Below are positions 36,595-47,865 of a stretch of DNA of 64,000 bases, in pieces. The notes below the pieces were generated by a model. The model saw nothing but the letters and a program-made list of their open reading frames with translations. It did no database searches and was not told where the DNA came from. Source of the stretch: Utricularia gibba (Eukaryota > Streptophyta > Magnoliopsida > Lamiales > Lentibulariaceae); assembly GCA_002189035.1 (NCBI GenBank), contig CM007989.1, positions 4,495,001 to 4,559,000 on the forward strand, given 5' to 3'. Position 1 is the first letter of the stretch, and each line of letters opens with the position of its first letter. The position numbers and the translations under genes are program-made.

Positions 36595-37695
36595 GTGATA
36601 ACACCATTTTTATTGTGTTTTTATATATGTTTTTAAGTGTGTTTTGTAGGATTAAATGTTGTTTAGTGTGCTAAATTATCTTCTTTTGCGTATTTAAACT
36701 GTTAAAATGTGTTAAAATCATCTAGTCTATGTTTTAAGTTTTAACAGGGAAGAGCTAGTATTGTAGCAGCGCATTTTCCGCGTTGACAAGTTAAAGGGGC
36801 AGAAAAGCTGTGCAAAAGTCACTTTCCGTTGAAAGTAGCCGCCCTTCTGAAAAGATAAGATCTGGAGCAAAGATCTCTCTTCTAGAAGCTTGAGAAAAAG
36901 ACGAATCTACCCTTACTTTTGAGCGGCAAAAGGGGAAAGGAAGGGAGAGAGAAGAAAGGACACAGAGTGCATGTAGAGTGCACAGTAGATAGAGAGAGAC
37001 GAACAGCAATGGAGAGGGAGGGAGGAGAACTTCGTTTCTCCGACGAACGTCTTTGGCGACCTACAGATCTACGACTGAGTTTATGAGCTTTATTTTCCAT
37101 TTTTCGCACTTCCATTTCGTTGACGAACTCGCTACTGTTACTTTATGCATTTTCACGCTTTCTATTATTTTCTTGCACCTTGTTGTGAACGATAAATTCT
37201 TTGTAGACCTTATTTCAGTTTATGAAAATGTTGATGTTTACCCTTTTCGTGCTTGTTCTAAGTTTAACACGCTTTTTACTATTCCTACGAACCCTTGCTT
37301 TTTTTTTTCAAGTGTTTTAAAGCTGGATTTAAGCCTATGGGCTCTCTTGAGTGACACAAGAGCCAGACGTTGGTGTAAAACACAGCCAAATCACTTTTTT
37401 TCATGTTTTCTGCTCATTCACGTTAATTTCAGTCCCTTTTCATCACTCGTTTATTTCAGTCACTGTTATTTTAGGTCTTACCCCCGTTAGATCTAAACCC
37501 CAGAAAACCCCCCTGTTTTCAATAAATATGATAAACTTCTGGAAATTGCAACCATTCCCTGTGGATTCGACCTTTGTTTGCCACACTACATTAATTCTTG
37601 TGATTTGTGTAGCAGAATAGCTAGGTTTATAAATTTCTTTTGATGCGTTGAATGTGCTAGACCACGACATTTAGCAAACTCCATGCCAATGTTCA
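36595..37695 (+). repeat. Athila-like 5' LTR
   Basis: Starts TGATAACACCATTTTTATTG and ends near 'ccatgccaatgttca', six bases before the primer-binding site. It matches 46147-47533 over most of its length, with indels: this copy has a purine-rich ~220 bp block (about 36850-37065) that the other lacks. Confidence 0.8.
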
Positions 37696-37701
37696 TCAAA
37701 A

Positions 37702-37719
37702 TGGTGCCGTTGCCGGGGA
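37702..37719 (+). other. primer-binding site, tRNA-Asp type
   Basis: 'tggtgccgttgccgggga' is complementary to the 3' end of plant tRNA-Asp (one difference from 'tggcgcc...'). It lies six bases beyond the LTR, where minus-strand DNA synthesis would be primed. Confidence 0.85.
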
Positions 37720-37744
37720 ATGGTGTCTGTTAATTTCTCTGTTA

Positions 37745-38600
37745 ATGCATTTACGTTTTGTTGCAGGTCCACTTGAACCCCTTGATTTGGATATCGAGAG
37801 GACTGCAAAATTACTGAGAAAGAAGCACAAACAAAGTCAGCAAGAGGCTAAGTTGAGAGCTGTAGAGATGGCTGAAAACCCACCAACCAACCGGCAGCTT
37901 GTGAATATTTTGGAGAAGACTATCGGAGAGTATGAGTCACCAAATTATACATATCGAGGACACTGTATTACCTTTCCTACTACAATGATTAATTTGGAGT
38001 TGAGGCGAGGGACTCTTGCTTTATTTCCTAAATATTATGGGAAAAAGAATGAGGACCCTCATATGCACATTGACAATTGCATTGCTGTTGGACCTGTGTT
38101 GCGACCCAAGGAAGTGACTGAGGACGACTTACTACTCAGAGTCTTCCAATTTACTCTTGAAGAACATGCGAAAACTCGGTTCAACACACTTGAACCAGGA
38201 AGTATAAGAAGTTGGATGGAAATGAAGAAAGCATTTTTAAACCAGTTTTTTCCTACCTCTAGAGCAGAAGAAATTTGAAGCAAAATAGAGTATATTTTTC
38301 AGTATTATGATGAGCCTCTACATGAGCATTGAGACAGGTTCACGACTCTTCTTTCAAGCTGTCCAGATCATGGATTTGATAAATTGAAGCAGGTGAAATG
38401 TTTTTTGAAGGGCTTGACTACTGGCCAAAGAGATAAATTGGATTCTACTACACATGGAAATATGAGGACTCTTACCCCATCTGAAGGCTGTGAGAAAATC
38501 AAGGAAATGGTTGGACATTCCAGGCATTCTCAATTTTGATCTCGAGCCCAACGACAAGTAAATGAAATGGGGGAAATCAGTTGCCTGATTGAAAGGCCTC
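37745..38600 (+). pseudogene. Athila-like gag remnant
   Basis: An open stretch of 177 codons (37745-38278) starts with the Athila leader-like DIERTAKLLRKKHKQ. It contains the capsid wording FPKYYGKKNEDPHMHIDNC, a degenerate LRVFQFTLEEHAKTRF and SWMEMKKAFLNQFFP. A stop at 38276-38278 interrupts it; more gag-like sequence follows in the same area (DHGFDKLKQVKCFLKGLTTG at about 38359-38420). Gag would form the particle that packages element RNA. The downstream protease region is missing: pol-like sequence starts by about 38690. Confidence 0.8.
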
Positions 38601-38689
38601 TGCACGTCATAATAAACTTGCTGAAGGTGCTGAAATTAACTCAGAGGATAAGATGCAACATGGACAAGCAGTAGGGGAACCCATTGTTG

Positions 38690-40898
38690 AGCTCAAGAAA
38701 ACGCCTCCTTTTCCTGGGATATTGTAAGAAATCCATAAGCTATTGAAAGCTAGAGTGATTTATTTGATTTTCGATAGCACGTGGGTAAGTCCTATCCACA
38801 TAGTCCCTAAAAAGACAGGAATTACGGTTGTTGAAGATGCTAATGGAAAGAAGGTGGCGATGCGAGTTCAGAATGGCTGGAGGGTATGTATTGACTATAG
38901 AAAGCTGAATGAAGTAACAAGGAAGGATCACTACCCTCTACCCTTTGTCGACAAAATGCTGGATAGGTTAAGTGGTAAGAGTTTCTATTGCTTTCTTGAT
39001 GGGTACTCAGGGTATAACCAGGTTGCTGTGGCACCGGATGATCAAGAAAAGACGACTTTTACCTGCCCCTTTGGCACCTATGTGTACAAGAAGATGCCAT
39101 TTGGCCTCTGCAACGCCCCAGCGACGTTTCAAAGGTGTGTCACCAGCATTTTTTCGGATTATATTGATGATTTCATAGAAGTATTCATGGATGACTTTAC
39201 TGTGCATGGTACTAGTTTTGATGATTGTTTGAATCATTTGAAACTTGTGTTGAAAAGGATTTAGTTTTGAACTCTGAAAAATGCCATTTCATGGTACGCC
39301 AAGGAATTGTTTCTAAAGCAGGTCTTACAGTAGATCTTGCTAAGGTAAGTACTATTTCTAGTTTACCATATCCACATGATGCAAGAGGAGTTCGTGCATT
39401 TTTAGGCCATGTCGAATTTTACAGGAGGTTTATTAAAGGTTTTTCTCAAATTGCTTGACTACTAACTAATCTCTTGCAGAAAGACGTTGAGTTTGTTTTT
39501 TCATATGAATGTAAGCATGCTTTTGACACTCTCAAGGCAGCCGTGACATCAGCTCCTATCATACAGGTGCCTAATTGGAGTGAGCCCTTCCATGTGATGA
39601 CTGATGTATTCAACTATAAAGTAGGAGCTGTGTTAGGCCAGAAACTTGATAGAAAAGACACTGTCATCAGCTATGCTTCTAAAACCTTGGATAATGCTCA
39701 AGCGAATTACACTACAGCCGAGAAGGAGATGCTAGCTATTGTATTTGCCTTGGAATAGTTCAGAAGCTATTTGTTGGGTAGCAAAGTGATTGTGCACACA
39801 GATCATGCCGCCATCAAACACCTCATGTCTAAGAAGGAAACCAAACCGAGGCTTATGAGGTGGGTCTTGTTGCTGCAAGAGTTCAATGTGGAAATTAGGG
39901 ATAAGCCTGGGAAGCTCAATGAAGTTGCAGATCATCTTAGTAAAATCAAGCAACCCATGGATGGTATTCCAATTGTTGAAGAATTTCAAGATGAACAATT
40001 CTGTGCAATTAAGGCTGATGCAGGGAAGACTAGTGAACCATGGTACGCTGACATAGCTAATTATCTATGCACTGGCGAGATGGCATTGGACTTAATGAGT
40101 TATGAGAAGTTGAAGTTGAAGAGTGAGAGTAAGCACTATTTCTGGGATGACCCCTATCTGTGGAAAAATTGTTTTGATGGTGTTGTACGACGCTGCTTGG
40201 CCGAAGATGATATTCAGCAAGTGTTGGCATTCTATCATGCATCACCTTGTGGAGGGCATCATGGTCCTAACCGTACTGCCAAGAAGGTGCTGGATTTTGG
40301 TTATAATTGGCCAATAGTTTTCAAAGATGCCAAGTCTTATTGTAAGAGCTGCGAAAACTGCCAGCGAACAGGGAACATCTCCAACTGCCATGAAATGCCA
40401 ATGCAGCCAATTGTTGTTCCAGAAGTGTTCGATGTGTGGGGTATAGACTTCATGGGCCCTTTTCCAAACTCTGATGGCTATGAGTACATCTTGGCAATCC
40501 CCACTAAGTCACAAGACACTCATTCAGTCATTCGCTTCCTGTAGAATAATATCTTTGTGAGGTTTGGAACACCCAAAGCCTTGATCAGTGATTGTGGGAG
40601 TCATTTCTTTAACAAGGCTATGGAGAGACTGCTGAAAAGCTATGGAGTCTGGTACAAGCCATCTAACTATTACCACCCTCAAACCAATGGGCAGGCATAA
40701 GTTTATATTCGAGAGGTCAAGCAAATTTTAGAGAAGACTGTGACTTCCTCTCGTAAAGACTGGAACTCCAAGCTTAATGACACCTTGTGGGTGATTGGCA
40801 CAACCTTCAAAAACCCCATCGGTATGTCTCACTTTCGTCTTGTATATGGTAAAATTGCCATTTGCCCATTGAATTAGAGCAGAAGGCCAGATGGGCGA
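38690..40898 (+). pseudogene. Athila-like reverse transcriptase / RNase H / integrase remnant
   Basis: Pol in order. Reverse transcriptase (38743-39264) has WRVCIDYRKLNEVTRKDHYP, the FLDGYSGYNQ block, FGLCNAPATFQRC and the catalytic VFMDDF. RNase H has the first Asp in MTDVFNYKVGAVLGQ, then YTTAEKEMLAIVFALE and [11 protein letters not shown] (39590-39830). Integrase has a zinc-binding [11 protein letters not shown], the catalytic WGIDFMGPF and SDCGSHF. The third catalytic Glu, usually in a GQAE context, is a TAA stop (40697-40699). Other stops occur at about 39262, 39456 and 39756. At 40898 the frame is cut by a solo LTR and resumes at 42623 for a few codons. It is not functional. Confidence 0.9.
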
Positions 40899-42617
40899 TG
40901 TCAAGGCCCAAATTCACGCCTTATAAATTTAGACCTTGATGCCATGTTCCCAAAAAGAAACATAAGGCCGTATTATCTTATCAACATAAACTGATAGAGA
41001 GATTGGATTAATTTAGGTTATATCACATAGTACGAGGTGAAGCAAAAGAAAGTAATTTACATAACCATTATACAACATGGTGGACAACATATTAGTTTAC
41101 CTGACATGACTCCCTACACAAACTTAACGCTTTAAGAATTCACAAGACAACCTAGAAACATAAGAACTAGTTTGGATGCGAGCTCTATTCCGAACAACCA
41201 AGTTAGGCCCACAAACAAGAGACTCCAAAATGACTAGCAATGAGATCCCTTTTTCCTACAACCTGGATCACAGCACCTAGTCCCACCTTTCCCGTTCATT
41301 ACCTAGAATAATTAACGGTCAAGGCACTGAATGCAATTCATTTAATTAATAAGGCCATGTAGAGCAAGTATGTATCCATTCAAAATAAAGGTTCATCAGA
41401 AAACAAGAATAAGCAATAACTATGTGACCATTTACGTGGATGGTTGCACCCCCTTGATCTTAATAACTTTAGTCTGGCAACCTTAGAAGTCAAAATCAAT
41501 AAGTTCCTTTTGGCTTTGGCCTTATGAAATCAATAAAGGGGTGCCACCCCCTTTTACAAAGTCCATATGGTTGCAACCCCTTTGCTATTTTTCCATTTCT
41601 CAACCTCATACCATTTGGTGGCTAAAACTCCATAAGGAGTTGCCTCAAACATGCTTGACATATAGGAGTGTGCATCCACAGCTCCCCATAAGTTTTCTAC
41701 TTCAAAACATTGCATCTTAATCTTATAACACATCATGATACACATGAAAACCATGTCATATTTCATAAACCTTTCCTTACTTAAAATTACTAAATAAAAA
41801 TCATTTAAAAGCTAGGGAGCAGGGCTTTATTCACTAATAGAAATAACAGAAATTCAAGCACCCAGAAGAAAGTTACGAAATTAAGAGATTGGACTCAAAA
41901 ATCAATTTCTGGGGCTTGTCAGATTTCAAAGGATAAACCCATAACATCCTACTCCCATCTCCAAACCAATAAAATCTTTTTGAAACATAAACAAAAGATA
42001 AAGAGATGTCACGTTAATCATTCTTCATGAAACATAGCCAATTAGCACATAAAAGTCATGAAACACATAGAAGCACAGATTTACACGTAGAATACAGCAC
42101 ATAAATTCAGAACCCATCATCCCCCTTACCTTTGTCCAAATCGGCTGCTTCCAAAGCCAAACCTTTCGTAAACATCTATGCTATAAGCTTGAGAAATCTT
42201 GTGATACTGAAACCACTACAAAGGTCTCAACAAACCAAACTTCACAACGGTCTAAACTGATTTTATGATATCCCTATAAGCAGATCCCCAATGTTTTTCT
42301 CCCTTTCCAAAAATGCTTTTCCTTTCATCTGTGCTCCTTTTTATAATGTTAGTCATGCTTATCTATAATTCCTCTAATCGAGACACATGTCATCACAATT
42401 AAAACACACAGCATTTTCTTAAGCTGCATGAAACACATGTCAACACCATATTAAAACACATGGCACTCTCTTAATGGCTAGGCTGCATGTTTTATCTGTG
42501 TTGTCGCGAGCTGATTAAAACACATGGTGCTTTCTTATTGATCATGATTGCATGTATGATCTTCTCTTTTTACCTTTTCTTTTCCTCCTATGCTGATTCT
42601 TGTTTTGAAATATCACA
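40899..42617 (-). repeat. solo LTR, probably Tekay/Del chromovirus type, in integrase
   Basis: A 1719 bp unit, TGTCAAGGCCC...ATATCACA on the plus strand, flanked by GGCGA at 40894-40898 and 42618-42622. Minus orientation is inferred: on that strand it starts TGTGATATTTC, has a TATA-like 'attataaaaagg' (about 42330-42350), and ends GGGCCTTGACA, similar to chromovirus LTR ends. Removing it with one GGCGA rejoins the integrase reading (KARWAI) across the site. Confidence 0.85.
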
Positions 42618-42622
42618 GGCGA

Positions 42623-44590
42623 TCTAGCGAGTGAACTTGGGTTCCTATGTAGTTGCAATTCCTTCTTTATTTTTAGTTACACAGGCTCAATGGGTTCAAT
42701 TTTAAAAAAGTGGGAAACCCTTTCTTCCCAACAGTTACTTTCTGCTTTTGCACCCCATGCCTCTTTTCTCAGACTGCTGCAACTCTTCCATTGCTAACCT
42801 TCCTTCCTCTAACTCCACCGCCATGCCGCCGGCCACCCTTGACCAGCCATATGTTCCAGCAGCCTCCGTAACCACCAACTCGACCTCTGATATGTTCAGT
42901 TTTTCCCTCAATATGTTACCATGCCCTCTGCCGCAAGCCCTAGACCCTCTTCCGACAAAATGCTGCTCATTGCATAGGTGGAAGCCGACATTCTGTAGTT
43001 GCTGCTGGGCTCACGGGTCGCCCATCTTCACACCCTTGCCTCCAGCGCGTCATTGCCCATCCCTGCACTGCATCCAACCGTTGTTACCATTACGCTCTCC
43101 CCGCTCCAACGTTCCCCACCGCCAGCTACTTCTCCGACCCCGAATCTGGTGGGTTCAATTGATTTTTCCCTTACTCTGGCTACTCCTCGCCCCTCTACCA
43201 CCACATCGACCACCGACCACCGCACTCCTTCACCCCCTCCGATGGTTACTATTTCTACTACTCCTACTCCACTGGAGCATTTCACTCTTGGACCCCGCTC
43301 ACATCTGACCCCATTTATGTGGGTTTCCTCAAGGACTAGGAAATTTCAGAACCCCTGGTGAGGGGTATTCCCAAGAATGCAGCCCTTGCTATTACATCTG
43401 CCCCTGGCATTGCACCAGAAGTCTCCCAGGGCACTGTTCCAGCAGGGAGTACCATGACGAGACCTGCGACTGGGAAAAATCACAGAACCAAACAGTGTGT
43501 CACCCATAGAACTTACAAAACACGGAAGCAAAGGGCAGATGAAGAACCTTTGGCAGCCAAGCAGTGGGAGGAGGAACATACCGCTAGTAAGAAGAAGGGC
43601 AACAAAGAAGCCAACAACGAAAAAGAACCAGAAATAGCTCTTGCACATTCCCAAACACCCGTTGAGCTAGCAAGGGAGACGGAAGTTGTGTGTAAGAAGC
43701 AGGTCACGCCCGAAACGAGCAAGAAGAACCCTACGAGGAAGAGCCCTGAACCAAAACCAGCACCCGACGAGAGCGCAAGGGCCGAGGACCCTACTGTTCA
43801 AAGGGAACAGCCAGAGCGTGCAAGTAAGGGACAAAAGAAAAGGACTCGAGCAAAGAGGGAGGCTAGAAAAACACAGAAAGGAGGAACAACCAAACAACGC
43901 AAGGCAGAGAAAGCTAAGGAAAAGATAAATGAACCTCCTGTTGGATCTACTATTTTTGCAGATAGGGACATCACCATGTGGACCTGGAGGACTGCTCCAG
44001 AAGAATGACCGGAGAAAGGCGCGCATTTTTCAGTAAGGAAGACAAAGAAATTTTCACATAGCACCTACAGTTCAGTAGCAGAGCCCACAAGGAAAAACTG
44101 GACACAATTTTTGGAGCAGGGCCAAAATCAGTGCGCTATCTAGACACTAAAACACTTCAACTTCTTGGCATTGAGCACGAGGTAAACGAACGGTTGGCAG
44201 GTACACTGTTTCTTTAGATTTTTCAGAACAAGCTTCCTACCTGTGCTGAACTATGATACGAGTTTTTCACAACATTTGTGTATGATGTGACTGAGACCAT
44301 TTTCGCCCCTAGAATTATTCGGTTCAGACTATTTGGGAAATGGTTTGCATATTCTTTAGCCGATTGGAATAGAGCATTAGGATTTGTTTCTGAAAATGAT
44401 TTGAACTCCACTGCTTTTCCGACTTCCATGTTTGATTTTCCTGGTGTTCAATATTTTGATGAGCATGAAGCTTATGAGCAATTGACTAGGCAGTATGAAG
44501 TTATTTTTAAACAGAAAGGCACCAAGGCCAGCTTGATAGTAGATCCTGTTTGGAGGATCATTCACGTTTTACTTTCTACTTCATTTTTTT
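42623..44590 (+). pseudogene. Athila env-position ORF region remnant
   Basis: Downstream of integrase is a Pro/Ser/Thr-rich open stretch (about 42748-43361). A Lys/Glu-rich, coiled-coil-like open stretch of 216 codons (43358-44008) overlaps its end. Another block (44278-44592) contains FRLFGKWFAYSLADWNRALG and continues past a stop to MMKRPLNVGALVADLM (about 44635-44680). This arrangement is typical of the extra ORF at the 3' end of Athila elements. I see no clear signal peptide or transmembrane span, and I do not claim envelope function. Stops and frame changes make it non-functional as read. Confidence 0.65.
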
Positions 44591-45101
44591 AGTATCAACG
44601 TGCCTTTAATTCCTTGTTTAAAAATGGAAGTTTAATGATGAAAAGGCCATTGAATGTTGGTGCATTGGTTGCGGATTTGATGAAAAAGGAATTAGGAAAT
44701 AGGACCCATGTCTTGACTTTGTGGTTTGGAAATTAGATTTCTTATTTGGCTCTGAAGGAATTTGGTCCTGACATTTGAATGCAAGCTTGCACATTAGACC
44801 CCCTCATCTCCCCATAGACTTGTCTTTTCTCACGAACATTGGCATGATTCGACTTGCCAAAGGCAAGATCGTATTTTTATTGAGTATAGGTGAAGGAAAG
44901 GTGTTGGAGCAGCCCCTGCCCAATGCTCAGGAAACTTCTACATCTACTGGGAAAGGGCAAGCACTTGTGAAAAGCAGAAATTGTTGCTGCTTGAAGAAGA
45001 TTCGTGAGTTGCGAGGCACTATAGGAACTCTGAAGATGTATCTGGAGACTCTGCTTGACTTGCAGACATGCGCAGATCCTAATGTCCCTCCTCACTCTTG
45101 A

Positions 45102-46146
45102 TTGGACTTTTTACCCTATTAGTTTTGTAAATTTTTGTTCTGTGTCGTATGTGTTTCAGTTCTCCTTGTTGTCTTTGCATGTGTTTTGTGGTTGTTTTTC
45201 TGTCTTTTGTTGCCTTGAGGACTGCTGAGCATGTTTGGGAATTTCAGTTCATGCTGGAAATGTAAGATGCCTACCCCTTCGCCTCTGTGAGGACTCAACT
45301 TTTTAGTTCTTAACTGCTTAAGACTTATATGAGGGTAGCCAGATTTTGTGGAAAAGTGCATGCATGTGACCTGTGTTTTGCTCTATCTGCACTAGGACTT
45401 ACTTAAGAATTGCTTGTACGTGGCTTGCTAGTATGTGGATGTGTGGGTTGCGCTGAGCTAGATACATAGATCGTGGCCGATGCACATAAAAAAATTCTTG
45501 ATGATAAAAGGCAAGCTCAAATCTAAAAAGCTGAGCTATATGTATATAAAAAAAAAAAGAGAGAGAAGAGAAAAGTAGAGAGTTACAAAAGGCGAGCACA
45601 CCAGAAAAGTCGTGCTATAAAAAAATCTTGTAGAAAATAAGAGCTTGAGGCTTACACACTATGAACTCATCATTTTCCCTAAACATTTTTTAGTGATCTG
45701 GCCAACAACTCTAGGAGAAATAAGGATGAACAAAGGGAGGGGAATGTGACTAAGTTGTAGTGGAAAAGTTCTCAAGTTTCTATGCTCTTGTTTAGTACCT
45801 CCATGTGCATCATTTTCATTTTCAGCTACCTTTTTTGTTATAAGTCGTATGTGTCTTGCAAGGTAAAACTCACACGTTACTGTTAGTATGCTACTGCCTT
45901 TTAGGATCAAGTTCGTACTTGTGCAAATGTGATTTTTGAACACTTGAAGCATGCGAGTAACCTCTACTATCTGTGCTTGAGTGAAACTATTCTTGCCAAC
46001 ACTTGCTACCTCTTCTCTTCACTCCTTACATGGATAGCATGAATCGAAACCTTTTCTTTGTCTCAACGGACTCAATCTAAGATAGTTTTTGTTCTCATTT
46101 TCTATTTTAGACTTGAGGACAACTCTAGAGTCATTGTAAGATAGTG
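45102..46146 (+). other. Athila 3' non-coding region
   Basis: About 1 kb with no open coding stretch between the env-position region and the second LTR. It includes a purine-rich 'gggagggga' near 45737-45745 and a 'cttgaggacaactc' just before the LTR. A convincing polypurine tract directly next to the LTR is not seen. Confidence 0.5.
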
Positions 46147-47533
46147 TGTTAACACCGTTTTTTTTATATATATTTTTAAGTGTGTTTTGTAGGGTTAAAT
46201 GTTGTTTAGTGTGCTAAATTGTCTTCTTTTGCGTATTTAGATTGTTAAAATGTGTTTATTGTGAAAATAGAATCAATTGGAAACAATTGAGCTGAAAACT
46301 CTAATATTTCGTCTAGTCTGTGTTTTAAATCTTAACAGGGTAAGAGCTTGATGAGATCATGGATGCTATAGATTATCGCAATGAAGATAAAGAACACAAG
46401 ATCAATAATCCTCCATTAATTTCAGTTGGGCCAATCACTAGATTAAGAGCAAGAAGGAATCAAGAAGTGCTTAAGAGCTTATAGGCCAATCAACCAAGCT
46501 ATGAGGTGTTGAGCATGGAATTCAACATTCTCAAAGTGCAGCAACTTGATTAGAGAAGGCCCATTACTATCAAACACATTATTATTACTACTTTTCCTCT
46601 AATAAGACCCAATCCTTCATCTATTTAAGAAGGCCTTACTCATGTTTTGGACAACTTTGATTGTAATCACTTTTGAGAGCTATTCTCCTTCCTTGAGTTC
46701 TTGTAGAACTTAGACTTATCAAGCCTTGCTTGTGGTGTCTAGTGTTTGGTTTATCACTCCCAATTCCTTCCTTGATTCTGTGAGTGTGGTACCATTTCAT
46801 AGTTTGGGTTGCAATGATCTTTCAATCCTTGAGGGCCAACTTCTTTTTCTTGAGGGATTGCTTCTTTCAACCAAGATATGGAGGGTCGTATCAGAGTTAG
46901 TACTGTAACAGCACATTTTCCGCGTTGACAAGTAAAAGGGGACAGAAAAGCTGTGCAAAAGTTACTTTCCACTGAAAATAGCCACCTAGAAACTTGATTT
47001 CTAGTAGATCTACGACCAAGAGCAACCGCTGAACACTTTATTTTCAATTTTCTACACTTCCATTTTGTTAACGAACTCACTGTTGTTACTTTATGCATTT
47101 TCACGCTTTCTGTTATTTTCTTGCACCTTGTCGTGAACGATAAATCCCCTATAGACCTTATTTCACTTTATGAACATGTTGCTGTTTACCCTTTTCGTGC
47201 TTGGTTATAAGTTTACCACGCTTTTTACTATTCCTGCAAACTCTTGCTTTGTTTTCAAGCGTTTTAAAGCTGGATTTAAGTCTATGGACTCTCTTGAGTG
47301 ACACAAAAGCTAGACCCTAGTGTAAAACCCACCCAAATCATTTTATTTCATGTTTTCTGCTCATTCACGTTAATTTCAGTCCCTTTTCATCCCTGCAACT
47401 CGTTTCTTTCAATAATTCATTCTTGTGATTTGTGTAGTAGAATAGCTAGGTTTATAAATTCAGTCATTAATTTCATCCCTTTGCGTTGAATGTGCTAAAC
47501 CGCAACATTTAGCAAACCCCATTCCAATATTCA
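46147..47533 (+). repeat. second Athila-like LTR, interrupted by a 545 bp insertion
   Basis: Starts TGTTAACACCG and ends near 'ccaatattca'. It is collinear with 36595-37695 on both sides of an insertion at 46349-46893. It lacks the ~220 bp purine-rich block of the first LTR but has ~50 bp (about 46258-46310) that the first lacks. It is followed by a primer-binding site, so it sits in a 5' LTR position for the next gag start. Confidence 0.8.
46349..46893 (+). repeat. 545 bp solo LTR (TG...CA) inside the second Athila LTR
   Basis: Begins TGATGAGATCATGG and ends GGTCGTATCA. Flanks are GAGCT (46344-46348) and GAGTT (46894-46898), a 5 bp duplication with one change. The first Athila LTR keeps the empty site ('aagagctagta'). 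It has a TATA-like 'tatttaaga' near 46620. Near its 5' end a short open stretch reads SVGPITRLRARRNQEVL, wording typical of Ty3 or TRIM elements. Confidence 0.78.
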
Positions 47534-47539
47534 TCAAAA

Positions 47540-47715
47540 TGGCGCGTTGCCGGGGAAGGGTGTGTGTTAATTTCTCTGTTGTTAATGCATTTACATTCTG
47601 TTGCAGGTCCACTCGAACCCCTTGATTTGGAGATCAAGAGGACTGCAAAATTATTGAAAAAGAAGCACAAACAATGTCAGCAAGAGGCTAAGTTGAGAGC
47701 CATAGAGATGGCTCT
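47540..47715 (+). pseudogene. second primer-binding site and truncated gag start
   Basis: After the second LTR comes 'tggcgcgttgccgggga' (one base short of the tRNA-Asp site), then leader sequence. Next is gag start wording, GPLEPLDLEIKRTAKLLKKK, nearly the same as after the first LTR. Similarity ends at about 47715 in '...agagatggct', where unrelated sequence begins. Confidence 0.8.
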
Positions 47716-47865
47716 TGATCATGCGTCCATGATGGCAAGCCAATGCTACACCATGTATTTTGAGCTTTTGAATCATGCGTCCATGCTTTTAGATAGTGTC
47801 TTCCTGTTATTGCTATTGATGAAACACATCTATATGCAGGATATAGATATCACCTTCTAATAGCC
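47716..47865 (+). pseudogene. MULE transposase scrap
   Basis: A short stretch reads VIAIDETHLYAGYRYHLLIA (about 47806-47865), the catalytic-core signature of MULE transposases (usually IDGTHLYGKYKG...LLIA). It is cut on the right by a family B repeat and on the left by the truncated Athila gag. Confidence 0.6.

Larger units (their letters stand above)
36595..47715 (+). mobile_element. Athila-like Ty3 retrotransposon with a repeated LTR-PBS-gag start
   Basis: Structure left to right: LTR (36595-37695), primer-binding site (37702-37719), gag, decayed pol, Pro/Lys-rich env-position ORF region, 3' non-coding region, second LTR (46147-47533). The second LTR is followed by another primer-binding site (about 47540-47556) and the first ~110 bp of gag (47607-47715). 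The site matches the 3' end of plant tRNA-Asp ('tggtgccgttgccgggga'), as used by Athila elements. Gag and pol wording are also Athila-type. Protease is missing, pol has stops, and two solo LTRs sit inside (40899-42617 and 46349-46893). The LTRs differ greatly, so the element is old and inactive. Confidence 0.85.

Noticed and set aside
42748-43308. 186-codon Pro/Leu-rich ORF as an independent host gene
   Set aside because: It falls between Athila integrase and the Lys-rich ORF, in the position of the extra ORF of Athila elements, and another frame there is equally open.
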